This document shows positions 36,540-45,852 of a stretch of DNA of 64,000 nucleotides, in pieces. Position 1 is the stretch's first letter. Each line of letters starts with the position of its first letter. The DNA comes from CAILUG01 sp038125665 (GTDB lineage: Bacteria > Pseudomonadota > Gammaproteobacteria > Pseudomonadales > Pseudohongiellaceae). The stretch covers positions 1-64,000 of the forward strand of contig JAYPEI010000007.1 in assembly GCA_038125665.1 (NCBI GenBank). The letters run 5' to 3'. Position numbers and translations under genes: made by a program. The notes under the pieces were generated by a model that was not told where the DNA came from, searched no databases, and saw only the letters and a list, made by a program, of their open reading frames with translations.

Positions 36540-38939
36540 ATGGAAAAAACCTCAAATCAAGCTTTACCCTTTCTACCATTACGTGGAGTGGTAATTTATC
36601 CTCAAATAGTTCATCCATTATTCGTTGCTAGACAGAAGTCTATCAATGCACTTAAAGCTGCTATGGCTAGTGATAAAAAAGTGGTGCTGGCGGCACAAAA
36701 ACGCCAAAGTGATAACGAACCTGGCAAAGAAGACCTCTATACGATTGGTACTATTGGTACAGTTCTACAATTGATGCATGTTAATGACGGTACAGTAAAA
36801 GTTCTTATTGAGGGCTTGGAACGGGTACAGCTGAAAAATTTTAATTTCGACGATGACTTTTGCAAAGTTGATATCACTCCTTTACATCCCTCAGATGAAG
36901 AGGATAAAGAACTGGATGCTCTCGTGCGTTCATTACTATCTCAATTTGACCAATTTGTACAAATGGGTAAAAAAATTACTCCTGAGGTTCTTGCCTCTAT
37001 AAGCAGTATTGATGATCCTAGTCGTCTTGTTGATACTATTGCCTCCCATATGTCTTTCCCCTTGGTGGAGAAGCAGAACATTCTCGAGCTCACTAATCTA
37101 AAAGCTCGTATAGATCACTTGATGTCACTCATAGAGTCAGAAATTGAAATTATCAATGTTGAGCGCCGTATACGTGGTCGTGTTAAAAAACAGATGGAAA
37201 AGAGTCAGCGTGAGTATTATCTCAATGAGCAGCTCAAAGCAATTCAACGTGAAATGGGTGACGTAGAAGAAGGCCCCAATGAAGCAGAAGAGCTTAAGCG
37301 GAAGATTGATGAGTCTGGTATGAGTGAAGAGGCACAAAGCAAAGCTAGTGCCGAATTAAATAAATTAAAAATGATGTCCCCCATGTCCTCTGAAGCCTCA
37401 GTCGTGCGTAGTTATCTCGACTGGATGCTTAACATCCCCTGGAAGAAAAGGAGTCGTATCCAAACTGATTTGGAGCGTGCAGAAGCCATTCTTGAAGAAG
37501 ATCACTACGGACTGAAAGATGTAAAAGAACGTATTCTTGAATATCTTGCTGTGCAAAGGCGCGTGAAAAAATTGAAGGGCCCTATTTTATGTCTTGTCGG
37601 GCCTCCTGGTGTGGGTAAAACTTCTTTGGGTGAGTCTCTAGCAAGAGCTACTGGAAGAAAGTTTGTTCGCATGGCTTTGGGTGGAGTTCGAGACGAAGCA
37701 GAAATACGTGGGCACCGAAGAACTTATATCGGATCTTTGCCAGGTAAAGTGATTCAAAAGATGGCCAAAGTTGGCGTTAAAAACCCACTAATCCTGCTGG
37801 ATGAAATTGATAAGATGGGCATGGACCATCGTGGGGACCCTGCCTCAGCACTTCTAGAGGTTCTTGACCCTGAACAGAACCATAACTTCAATGACCACTA
37901 CCTCGAAGTAGACTATGATTTGTCTGAGGTCATGTTTGTCTGTACCTCCAATTCAATGAATATTCCTCCCGCTTTGCTTGATAGAATGGAAGTCATTCGT
38001 TTACCTGGATATACCGAAGATGAAAAACTAAACATAGCTACACGTTATTTATTGCCTAAACAGATGAAGAATAATGGTATCAAGGATAAGGAATTAGATA
38101 TTGATGTGCCAACAATATTAGATATTATCCGTTTCTATACTCGAGAAGCTGGTGTGCGCAACCTTGAACGTGAGATTGCTAAGGTTTGCCGTAAATTTGT
38201 TCGTGAAGCGGGCATGAACAAAAATTCTCAAACACGGATAATCACCCCAGGCGATCTAGAGCATTTTGCAGGTGTTCAGCGTTATGATTATGGACGCGCT
38301 GAAGAGTTAGATACGATTGGGAAGGTAAATGGCCTTGCTTGGACGAGTGTCGGCGGGGAGTTGTTAACTATTGAAGCCGTGTCCATGCCTGGGAAAGGCA
38401 AAGTGAGCATGACAGGAAAGCTCGGTGATGTCATGCAGGAATCTATAACAGCTGCCATGACTGTGGTTCGTTCACGTAGTGCTTCTTTAGGTATTGAAAG
38501 TAATTTTTATGAAGACAGAGATGTACACATTCACGTTCCAGAAGGAGCAACACCTAAAGATGGGCCGAGTGCAGGTATAGGTATGTGTACGGCAATTGTT
38601 TCAGTTCTTGGGGAAATTCCTGTACGCAAAGACGTTGCCATGACCGGCGAGATTACCTTGAGAGGTCAGGTGTTACCAATCGGTGGCTTAAAAGAAAAAT
38701 TACTTGCTGCTCACCGTGGGAACATTAAAACTGTTATAATTCCAAAGGAAAATGAAAGAGACTTAAAAGAGATACCTGATAAGATCAAAGAAGAGCTACA
38801 AATTCGACCGGTTAAGTGGATCGATGAAGTACTGCAAATAGCTCTCCAGTACATGCCGAGCCCTCAAATAGGCACAAAAACCACACTAAAGGGCGGTAAA
38901 ACGAAATCCAAGGTCAAAAAAGTAATTAGTACACATTAA
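36540..38939 (+). CDS. lon: ATP-dependent protease Lon
   Basis: Lon is the cytoplasmic AAA+ serine protease that degrades misfolded and regulatory proteins. The 799-residue product has the N-terminal LON substrate domain, the AAA+ module (GPPGVGKTS near residue 356, ILLDEIDKMG) and a protease domain with the catalytic Ser677 in PKDGPSAG and the Lys about 43 residues later in the GGLKEKLLAAHRG segment. The short 17-base spacing to clpX implies co-transcription. Confidence 0.98.
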   Translation: MEKTSNQALPFLPLRGVVIYPQIVHPLFVARQKSINALKAAMASDKKVVLAAQKRQSDNEPGKEDLYTIGTIGTVLQLMHVNDGTVKVLIEGLERVQLKNFNFDDDFCKVDITPLHPSDEEDKELDALVRSLLSQFDQFVQMGKKITPEVLASISSIDDPSRLVDTIASHMSFPLVEKQNILELTNLKARIDHLMSLIESEIEIINVERRIRGRVKKQMEKSQREYYLNEQLKAIQREMGDVEEGPNEAEELKRKIDESGMSEEAQSKASAELNKLKMMSPMSSEASVVRSYLDWMLNIPWKKRSRIQTDLERAEAILEEDHYGLKDVKERILEYLAVQRRVKKLKGPILCLVGPPGVGKTSLGESLARATGRKFVRMALGGVRDEAEIRGHRRTYIGSLPGKVIQKMAKVGVKNPLILLDEIDKMGMDHRGDPASALLEVLDPEQNHNFNDHYLEVDYDLSEVMFVCTSNSMNIPPALLDRMEVIRLPGYTEDEKLNIATRYLLPKQMKNNGIKDKELDIDVPTILDIIRFYTREAGVRNLEREIAKVCRKFVREAGMNKNSQTRIITPGDLEHFAGVQRYDYGRAEELDTIGKVNGLAWTSVGGELLTIEAVSMPGKGKVSMTGKLGDVMQESITAAMTVVRSRSASLGIESNFYEDRDVHIHVPEGATPKDGPSAGIGMCTAIVSVLGEIPVRKDVAMTGEITLRGQVLPIGGLKEKLLAAHRGNIKTVIIPKENERDLKEIPDKIKEELQIRPVKWIDEVLQIALQYMPSPQIGTKTTLKGGKTKSKVKKVISTH

Positions 38940-38953
38940 ATTTAAGTTTTGAG

Positions 38954-38983
38954 TTGACAGCCTTTCGTGGCCATTGATATAAA
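38954..38983 (+). promoter_or_regulatory. Sigma-70 promoter for hupB
   Basis: A perfect -35 TTGACA (38954-38959) and TATAAA (38978-38983) are separated by 18 bases, 45 bases before the hupB start. This is the strongest consensus promoter I see in the window, in keeping with abundant HU. Confidence 0.7.
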
Positions 38984-39028
38984 AACTGCACAACTTATCA
39001 TAAACTAAACTATCAGAAAGGGGACACA

Positions 39029-39301
39029 GTGAACAAACAAGATCTTATAGATTCTGTAGCTGAAGCTACTGATATGCCAAAATCTGCAGCAGGACGTGCT
39101 GTTGATGCTGTTATTGAATCCATCACCGGTGCATTAAAAGCTGGTGACAGTGTTTCTCTAGTAGGTTTTGGTACCTTTACAGTAAAAGAGCGAGCAGCTC
39201 GTCAGGGTCGTAACCCGAAGACTGGTGAGACAATAAATATTGCAGCAGCTAAAGTGCCTGGCTTCAAAGCTGGCAAAGGCCTTAAAGACGCTGTTAAATA
39301 G
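39029..39301 (+). CDS. hupB: DNA-binding protein HU-beta
   Basis: HU bends and compacts DNA non-specifically. The 90-residue product has the family's helical base (MNKQDLIDSVAEA) and the beta-arm with GRNPKTGE, ending GLKDAVK. It starts with GTG at 39029 behind AAAGGGG. It has its own promoter and terminator. Confidence 0.97.
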   Translation: MNKQDLIDSVAEATDMPKSAAGRAVDAVIESITGALKAGDSVSLVGFGTFTVKERAARQGRNPKTGETINIAAAKVPGFKAGKGLKDAVK

Positions 39302-39382
39302 ATTCAAACTTCGTCTCTTTGTTCCCCATCGCTTCAGCCCAGAATGGGGTTTAAGCTAGAGAGCTTTTTAGCGTAAAATAAG

Positions 39383-39408
39383 GCACATCTATGGATGTGC
39401 TTTTTTTT
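39383..39408 (+). terminator. Intrinsic terminator after hupB
   Basis: GCACATC (39383-39389) pairs with GATGTGC (39394-39400) around the loop TATG, followed by eight T. It closes the hupB transcript and separates it from ppiD. Confidence 0.92.
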
Positions 39409-39519
39409 GGATGTTTTTTTGATTAATACTGTAGATTGACTCCTTTCAGAGCATCCTGATTAACTACTGGGTAGATCGCAATCTGTCACGACTACCTTAT
39501 CATATAGGACTTTCAGCTT

Positions 39520-41439
39520 ATGCTGCAAAAAATTCGTGATAATACACAAGGCCTGATCGCAAAAATATTTGTGGGATTTCTAGTGCTGATCTTTGCCCTT
39601 TTTGGGGTAGAAACTCTCGTTGGAACATATCTCAACCAAACCGCTGAGTTAGAAGTTAACGGAGAATCAATCACTACTTCTGAAATAGAATCACTGGTGC
39701 AGAACAAACTCCAAGAATATTATCGTTCCTTGGGTGATGATGCTAATTATGAATCTATAGACACTCAGAGGTTTCGTGTAGATGCAGTAAACGAGTTAAT
39801 ACAAAGAGAGCTACTTAGGCAGCTAGCAGAAAATAATGGAATCGATGTGGCAGGTGTTACAATTGATCGGATTATTATGCAAACTCCTGATTTTCAGGTT
39901 GAAGGTAAATATAATGATGAAAGAGCAACTTTGTTGCTAACAAGCTCTGGGCTTACACCACAGGGGTATAGATCTAATCTACGAGAGCAGTTACGATTAA
40001 ACCAAGTGGTCTCTGCTTTTAATTCGAGTGCGTTTGTTACGGAAGCAGAAGTTGAAAAGCTTGGCGCTATTGTTAATGAGAAACGCGATATACGCTTACT
40101 TGGTTTAGCTTTAGATCCTACAACTGTTGACACTCAAGTTACTGATGAGGAAATCGACAGTTACTACGTGGCTAATACTGAGTCTTTCCTCATACCAGAG
40201 GCAGTTAAAATTTCTTGGCTTTCCTTAGATAAAAACCGACTTTTTGAAGAAGTATCCATTGCAGATGACACTGTTAAAGCTGCTTACGAACAAGAAGTTG
40301 CTGCTTTTAATGCTCAGACTGAACGTCGTGCTGCGCATATACTGTTAGGCGCAACTAATGAAGAAGAATATACAGCAGCTGAAGACAAAGCCCTGGAATT
40401 AAAAGCTCGACTTGACGCAGGTGAAGACTTTACCGAGCTAGCACTGGAATTCTCTCAAGATGAAGGTTCAGCTCAGGTTGGTGGTGACTTAGGGTACACA
40501 AGAGGTGATTCTTTTGTTGAAGAATTTGAAGCTGCGTTGGCAGGACTCGAAATAGACGAAGTTTCCAACCCAGTACGGACTGAATTTGGTTTTCACCTTA
40601 TAAAACTTCTCGATATTGAGGCAACGACTCCGCCGAATTATGAAGAACGGTATGAAGCCCTTGCTCGAGAATTAAAAGATCAGGAAGTTAATCGTCTTTT
40701 TGTAGAAAAATCTGAAGAAATGGGGAATTTGGCTTTCGAGTCAGTTGATCTCGAGGATCCAGCGAGTATTTTAGGTTTGGAGCCTCAGACTTCTGAGTTC
40801 TTTAGTCGAACCGGTGGGGAAGGTATAGCCGCTCTTTCTTCGGTAATTAATGCAAGCTTTAGTGAAGATGTTTTAGAAGAGGGTTTGAACAGTGATTTGA
40901 TCAATCTAGATGAGAACACTGCCATTGTTTTACGTGTAGTGGATCATCGCGTACAAAGTTTAGATCCATTGGATAACGTTCGTGATGGTATTTTGGAAAG
41001 TATCCTCACTCAAAGAATGGAGGAACAAACAAGGTTAACTGGAGACTCAATCGTTGCCAGTCTTGAGAGTGGACAGAATGTCGATTCCTTGTTAACGACA
41101 CTTGGACTGAGCTGGGAATCTTTTGACGGGGTTAAGAGAGATTCTAATGATGTGCCTCCAGTAGTCATCGAGCAAGTTTTCAGCATGGCTGCACCAGAAG
41201 AGGGCTCTGTATCTGTGCGTGGGTTTAAATTGCCTGGTGGTGAGTATGCTGTGGCTCAAGTCTTTCGTGTAATGCCAGGTAGTAAGGAAGAAATGCCTCC
41301 TGAGGAAATTAGTGCTATGCGTAAATTTCTTCAACAACAGGCTGCCTCGGCGGATTTTGCGAGCTTTTACTTAACTTTAGAAGACAATGCTGAAATTACA
41401 GGCAGATCAAGTGCTCTTGAATCAAGTCAAACTTTCTAA
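39520..41439 (+). CDS. ppiD: Periplasmic folding chaperone PpiD (SurA N / parvulin-like)
   Basis: PpiD is anchored in the inner membrane beside the Sec translocon and assists secreted proteins. The 639-residue product has one N-terminal span (about residues 13-33), a SurA-like N-domain, a parvulin domain at about 265-370 (RRAAHILLG, GGDLGYTRGDSFVEEF, TEFGFHLIKL) and a C-terminal helical region. The stop overlaps that of the convergent oppF-like gene by two bases, with no terminator between. Confidence 0.93.
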   Translation: MLQKIRDNTQGLIAKIFVGFLVLIFALFGVETLVGTYLNQTAELEVNGESITTSEIESLVQNKLQEYYRSLGDDANYESIDTQRFRVDAVNELIQRELLRQLAENNGIDVAGVTIDRIIMQTPDFQVEGKYNDERATLLLTSSGLTPQGYRSNLREQLRLNQVVSAFNSSAFVTEAEVEKLGAIVNEKRDIRLLGLALDPTTVDTQVTDEEIDSYYVANTESFLIPEAVKISWLSLDKNRLFEEVSIADDTVKAAYEQEVAAFNAQTERRAAHILLGATNEEEYTAAEDKALELKARLDAGEDFTELALEFSQDEGSAQVGGDLGYTRGDSFVEEFEAALAGLEIDEVSNPVRTEFGFHLIKLLDIEATTPPNYEERYEALARELKDQEVNRLFVEKSEEMGNLAFESVDLEDPASILGLEPQTSEFFSRTGGEGIAALSSVINASFSEDVLEEGLNSDLINLDENTAIVLRVVDHRVQSLDPLDNVRDGILESILTQRMEEQTRLTGDSIVASLESGQNVDSLLTTLGLSWESFDGVKRDSNDVPPVVIEQVFSMAAPEEGSVSVRGFKLPGGEYAVAQVFRVMPGSKEEMPPEEISAMRKFLQQQAASADFASFYLTLEDNAEITGRSSALESSQTF

Positions 41440-42500
41440 AGTGAAACATTCAAAGTTCCATCAGCCACCAAATGGCAAGCTACCTCTCTTGGTCTTGTCA
41501 TTTTTTGGTTAGTCCCTCCAGGGAAGGCTTTGTGATGTTTAAGAGATGCATTGCTAAGTGTAGATAATACAGGTCTAGTCTCGTGGCAACGTTTTTCGGC
41601 GTGCGGACATCTTCCTGCAAAACAACAACCTTTAGGAATATTAACTGGTGATGGAATCTCTCCTTGAAGAAAAGATTCTTTGCGCTGCCTTTCTCGTTGA
41701 GGATCGGCATGAGGGTTTGATTCAATCAATTTCTGAGTGTAAGGGTGTAGTGGATTAAAGTAGATTTCATCTGCGGGACCAATCTCAATAAGTGATCCAA
41801 GGTACATGACAGCCATGGTATCTGAGATATAGCGTACCATTGATAAATCATGTGCAATAAAGAGCATTGAAAGTCCTTGTGACTCATGTTCGCTTGTGTT
41901 CATCGAGTGTTTTACTTCGGCAAGCAACTTTATAATTTGTGCTTGTACCGAAACATCGAGTGCTGATATTGGCTCATCACAAATTAATAGCTCTGGCTCC
42001 ACAATTAGGGCTCTGGCTATGCCGACACGCTGTCGTTGTCCGCCCGAGAATTCATGTGGGTATCGTGATAAATGGCTAGCGTTTAGGCCAACATTTTCCA
42101 ATATCTCCACCACTTTATCTCGAGTGTCGGATAGAGATTTACCATGTTGAAGACGTAAGCCTTCTGCGATAATTTCCTGAATAGTCATTCTTGGATTCAA
42201 GGAAGAATAGGGGTCTTGGAAAACCATCTGAATTTGCGAGGCTTGTCTCCTAAAATCATCTGCCAGGTAGCGTTGAGGAAGTTGATTTCCCTTAAAAAAG
42301 ACAGCACCTTTAGTTTTGTCATGAAGTCCAATCAAGGTTTTACCAAAAGTTGTTTTTCCTGAACCGCTTTCTCCTACCAAACCAACAATCTCATTTTTAT
42401 GAATTGCTAAACTAACATCATTCAGAGCATAGACACTCTGTTTATGAACTGTAGTAAATTCTTTGCAGAGATTTTTGGCTTCAATTAGAACAGAGTTCAC
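41436..42500 (-). CDS. oppF: Oligopeptide ABC transporter ATP-binding protein (OppF-like)
   Basis: The second ATPase of a peptide importer. The 354-residue product has Walker A GESGSGKTT (43-51), signature FSGGQRQR, Walker B LLICDEP and the C-terminal oligopeptide/dipeptide extension with a cysteine-rich GCCFAGRCPHAEKRC segment that in homologues binds an iron-sulfur cluster. It is last in the leftward oppABCDF-type operon, three bases after oppD. Substrate class (oligopeptide, dipeptide, nickel) cannot be fixed from the ATPase alone. Confidence 0.92.
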   Translation of the reverse strand: MNSVLIEAKNLCKEFTTVHKQSVYALNDVSLAIHKNEIVGLVGESGSGKTTFGKTLIGLHDKTKGAVFFKGNQLPQRYLADDFRRQASQIQMVFQDPYSSLNPRMTIQEIIAEGLRLQHGKSLSDTRDKVVEILENVGLNASHLSRYPHEFSGGQRQRVGIARALIVEPELLICDEPISALDVSVQAQIIKLLAEVKHSMNTSEHESQGLSMLFIAHDLSMVRYISDTMAVMYLGSLIEIGPADEIYFNPLHPYTQKLIESNPHADPQRERQRKESFLQGEIPSPVNIPKGCCFAGRCPHAEKRCHETRPVLSTLSNASLKHHKAFPGGTNQKMTRPREVACHLVADGTLNVSL

Positions 42501-42503
42501 TGT

Positions 42504-43502
42504 CTACTCCTGGCTGAGCTTTGTTAATTCTTTTACTACTGGAGCTTGTGAGTGCTGCAACCAACATCGTGAGTAGTGTAAATCAATACTGTAGACAGGC
42601 GCTGTCGTTTCCGTGCAGATTTTACGTGCATATGGGCATCGAGCTGCGAAAGCACATCCTGTTGGAGGACGAAAAAGATCAGGGGGAGAACCTGGGATTG
42701 GTGTTAGGAATGCTTGTTCTTTACGATCAGGCATGGCCTTTAATAGCCCTAGTGTATAAGGATGGGCGGGTCTATAAAATACATCATCAATTCTACCTTG
42801 TTCGACGATTTGACCTGCATACATTACTGCCACATCATGAGCCATACGCGCTACTACACCTAAGTCGTGAGTAATTAAAATAATTGCTAGTTTTCGTTCA
42901 AATTGTAGTTGTTTTAGCAGGTGTAAGATTTGAGCCTGAATAGTAACATCAAGTGCTGTAGTGGGCTCATCAGCAATGAGATAGTCAGGTCTACATGCTA
43001 ACGCCATGGCAATCCCTGCACGCTGTAACATCCCCCCTGAATATTCCCAAGGATACTGAGAAAGACGACGCTCTGCTTCAGGGATTTGAACCAGTTCTAG
43101 AAGATCCAATGCCTCTGAAAGAGCTTCTTTCAGTGTCATACCCAGATGCACTTGTAGTGTTTCTGCAATCTGAACTCCTACTTTCATAGTAGGGTTCATG
43201 GATGTCATTGGATCTTGAAAGATCATCCCAATTCTTTTACCACGAAATTGGTTAAGTTCTTGTTGGTTAAGTCCTAGGAGCTCGTGCCCATCAAGCTTAG
43301 CGCTACCCGCAGTGATCCGTCCTGGTGGTATGGGAATAAGTCCCATCAAACTTTGTACAGTCACTGACTTGCCCGATCCGGATTCTCCAACAATAGCTAG
43401 GGTGCGACCAGGCTTAACACTGAAGCTGACATCTCGCACTGCATATATATTGCCGCCATAAGTTTGGAATTCCACGGCAAGATTATCTACTTGTAAACTC
43501 AT
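42504..43502 (-). CDS. oppD: Oligopeptide ABC transporter ATP-binding protein (OppD-like)
   Basis: The first ATPase of the importer, 332 residues, with Walker A GESGSGKS (39-46), the ABC signature in a YSGGMLQR context, Walker B YLIADEPTTALD and the C-terminal cysteine-containing segment (GCAFAARCPYARKIC). Its start overlaps the oppC stop by four bases, so it is translationally coupled. Confidence 0.92.
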   Translation of the reverse strand: MSLQVDNLAVEFQTYGGNIYAVRDVSFSVKPGRTLAIVGESGSGKSVTVQSLMGLIPIPPGRITAGSAKLDGHELLGLNQQELNQFRGKRIGMIFQDPMTSMNPTMKVGVQIAETLQVHLGMTLKEALSEALDLLELVQIPEAERRLSQYPWEYSGGMLQRAGIAMALACRPDYLIADEPTTALDVTIQAQILHLLKQLQFERKLAIILITHDLGVVARMAHDVAVMYAGQIVEQGRIDDVFYRPAHPYTLGLLKAMPDRKEQAFLTPIPGSPPDLFRPPTGCAFAARCPYARKICTETTAPVYSIDLHYSRCWLQHSQAPVVKELTKLSQE

Positions 43503-44914
43503 TCCCGTGATCTCATCCGAGAATCTAAGGAATCACGTAGGCCATCGCCTAGCATATTGAAAGCTAGCACAGTAAGACTAATAAAAATCGCTGGCACAAA
43601 TAGCTCATGTGGACTTGACAGCATTGTTTTGATCCCTTCGTTGCTCATTGAGCCCCAAGAAGGTACGCCAGGTGCCACTCCCATGCCAATAAAAGAGAGA
43701 AATGCTTCGGTAAATATTGCCATAGGTATAGCAAAAGTGAGGGTGACTAAAATGGCTCCCAGTGTATTTGGCAGCAAATGACGTAAGATTATATAGTAGT
43801 TTTTTGCACCAAGAAGTCGAGCGGCTTGCACATAAGGTTCCTCACGAATTTGTAAGATCTGGCCACGCACTAACCTCGCGGTATCTGGCCACCTCAAAAT
43901 TACAAGCGCAAATAGAATCGGTAAAATTCCACTTTCTCCAGGGCCAATGCCGAACGCTATTCGGAAGAGAATCATAAAGAGCAAAAAAGGTAAGGCAATG
44001 ATAAAGTCCGCAATACGCATCATAACACTGTCAATATTTCCACCTAGGAAACCAGCGATTCCCCCGTATAGGGTCCCAATAAGAACAAACAATAATGGAG
44101 CGATAACACCAATAAACATAGAAATTTGAGCACCGTTCATTATACGGGCCAGCACATCCCGACCAAGATAATCCGTGCCAAAAGGGTGAGCTGGTAATTT
44201 TATCTCTTCATCGAGTGCTACTTCATAACCTCTGAGCTTAGCTTCATTCAATGTTATAGCCCTTACAGGTTCGACTCGTATTGTACGTAACTGAGAAGAT
44301 TCAACTTCATTGCGCTGAGCAATGACTGTATACCAATAAGTTTGTGGTTGTATTTGTAAGCGATCTTGGAAGCCTACAACTGTCGGGTCGGTTATGCGGG
44401 AGAGTGGTAATCCAAGATCATACTGGTCTGCCGGGGCGTGATTGTTTCTATAAATAAGATAAGCATCTGCAGTTGGCACGCTCTCCCATTGTAAACGCAC
44501 ATATTGGGTATTCGCAGTTTGAGGAAGACTGAGTGTTTCGGTCGCACCTAAAGGTGTCGTCAAAGACTGATTATCTTGAAGCTGAGCACGAGGGGGTTGC
44601 CATCCACCAGGGTCCTCAACAATCAGTGCGCTAGTACCAAACATCGGGCCTCTCGAGATCATGTCGAGATCCTGAAGGTAAGGGTCTTGATGCCAGACAA
44701 AAGGGCCTAACAAGGTAAAAATTAACAGGACTAATATTATGTACAGAGAGGAGAGAGCTCTACGATTTTTTTGTAAACGAAACCATGCATCCTGCCAATA
44801 AGACAAAGAAGGTCGATTCAATTTTTCATTATCTAGATGAGAGTTTGAAGGTTCCCAACTTTCTATAGCAACATTCCACTCATGATCAGTAGATGACTTC
44901 GGATGATGAATCAT
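43499..44914 (-). CDS. oppC: Oligopeptide ABC transporter permease OppC with an inserted fibronectin-III-like domain
   Basis: At 471 residues this is about 170 longer than usual OppC permeases. After a cytoplasmic start and one membrane span (about 55-75), where the normal protein has a short periplasmic loop, there is an extra region at about 80-240. Its core (about 137-216) has the fibronectin type III pattern: VRLQWESV, YLIYRN, then YWYTVIAQRNEVES and a closing strand. The permease then resumes with HPFGTDYLGRDVLARI (243 onward), five further spans and the EAA loop. Both ends overlap neighbouring genes (oppB and oppD). The domain should face the periplasm, near the binding protein; its role is unknown. 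Confidence 0.9.
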   Translation of the reverse strand: MIHHPKSSTDHEWNVAIESWEPSNSHLDNEKLNRPSLSYWQDAWFRLQKNRRALSSLYIILVLLIFTLLGPFVWHQDPYLQDLDMISRGPMFGTSALIVEDPGGWQPPRAQLQDNQSLTTPLGATETLSLPQTANTQYVRLQWESVPTADAYLIYRNNHAPADQYDLGLPLSRITDPTVVGFQDRLQIQPQTYWYTVIAQRNEVESSQLRTIRVEPVRAITLNEAKLRGYEVALDEEIKLPAHPFGTDYLGRDVLARIMNGAQISMFIGVIAPLLFVLIGTLYGGIAGFLGGNIDSVMMRIADFIIALPFLLFMILFRIAFGIGPGESGILPILFALVILRWPDTARLVRGQILQIREEPYVQAARLLGAKNYYIILRHLLPNTLGAILVTLTFAIPMAIFTEAFLSFIGMGVAPGVPSWGSMSNEGIKTMLSSPHELFVPAIFISLTVLAFNMLGDGLRDSLDSRMRSRE

Positions 44915-45852
44915 CAGGCTTTTCCTACTCTAATTCTTGGGTCTACTAAACCGTAGAGCACATCAACTAGGATTACCATCATTACCAAAAAACTACCGAA
45001 AAAAACGGTTGTACCCATAATCACCGTGTAGTCGAGTTGAGCTACAGCTTGAACGAAATAACGTCCAAGGCCAGGTATTGCAAAGACACTCTCAACTACA
45101 AACCCCCCTGTTGTGATAATTGCGATAGCCGGACCCAGCACTGTGATAATAGGTAAAATTGCGTTGCGAAGTTGATGTTTGAAGAAGATGCGTGCTGGCG
45201 ACAATCCTTTTGCTTTTGCACTTCGAATATAATCGGTATAAGCCACTTCAAGCATGGAAGAACGCATCAGACGTGTCATGTATGCCATAGTACTAAGTCC
45301 AAGTACGAGTCCAGGAATCAGCATCGAATGCCATGAGTTCAAGCCAGCCACTGGCAAGATCGTAGTGCCTGCCCAACTATTTAGGTTCAATATCCCCAGT
45401 TGACTAAAAGCTGCAATGACAAAGCTAGGTACAGAAATCGCTAAAATAACCAGGAACATGATGAGCGTGTCTGGCCACCGGTTTCTACACAAAGCAGTGA
45501 ATGATCCGAACAAGACGCCTCCCATAGTGGCAAATGCTAAAGACACTAAGCCTAGCGCAGCAGAGACAGGAAAATGTTCGCGAATAATGTCGTTGACCGA
45601 GCGGTTTTCTTCACTGAAAGATATGCCAAAGTCCCCTTTGAGCATGTTGCTCATGTAAATAAGGTATTGTGTTAACAGTGGTTTATCTAAACCATATTGT
45701 TGCATTAAGTTTGCACGAATCACTTCTGACATAGCCTTTTCACCCGAAAGCGGATCTCCAGGAACTGCATGCATCATAAAAAAAGTAGCGGTAGCAATAA
45801 ACCAGATAGTCAGTAAGCCGAGTAGTAGTCGTTTGAGGATATAACTTAGCAT
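44914..45852 (-). CDS. oppB: Oligopeptide ABC transporter permease OppB-like
   Basis: A 312-residue permease with six predicted spans, the N-terminal ILKRLLLGLLTIW start and the family segment EHFPVSAALGLVSLAFA. The binding-protein-dependent transport EAA loop is seen around YTDYIRSAKAKGLSP. It overlaps oppA by one base (TAATG) and oppC by one base. Confidence 0.93.
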   Translation of the reverse strand: MLSYILKRLLLGLLTIWFIATATFFMMHAVPGDPLSGEKAMSEVIRANLMQQYGLDKPLLTQYLIYMSNMLKGDFGISFSEENRSVNDIIREHFPVSAALGLVSLAFATMGGVLFGSFTALCRNRWPDTLIMFLVILAISVPSFVIAAFSQLGILNLNSWAGTTILPVAGLNSWHSMLIPGLVLGLSTMAYMTRLMRSSMLEVAYTDYIRSAKAKGLSPARIFFKHQLRNAILPIITVLGPAIAIITTGGFVVESVFAIPGLGRYFVQAVAQLDYTVIMGTTVFFGSFLVMMVILVDVLYGLVDPRIRVGKA

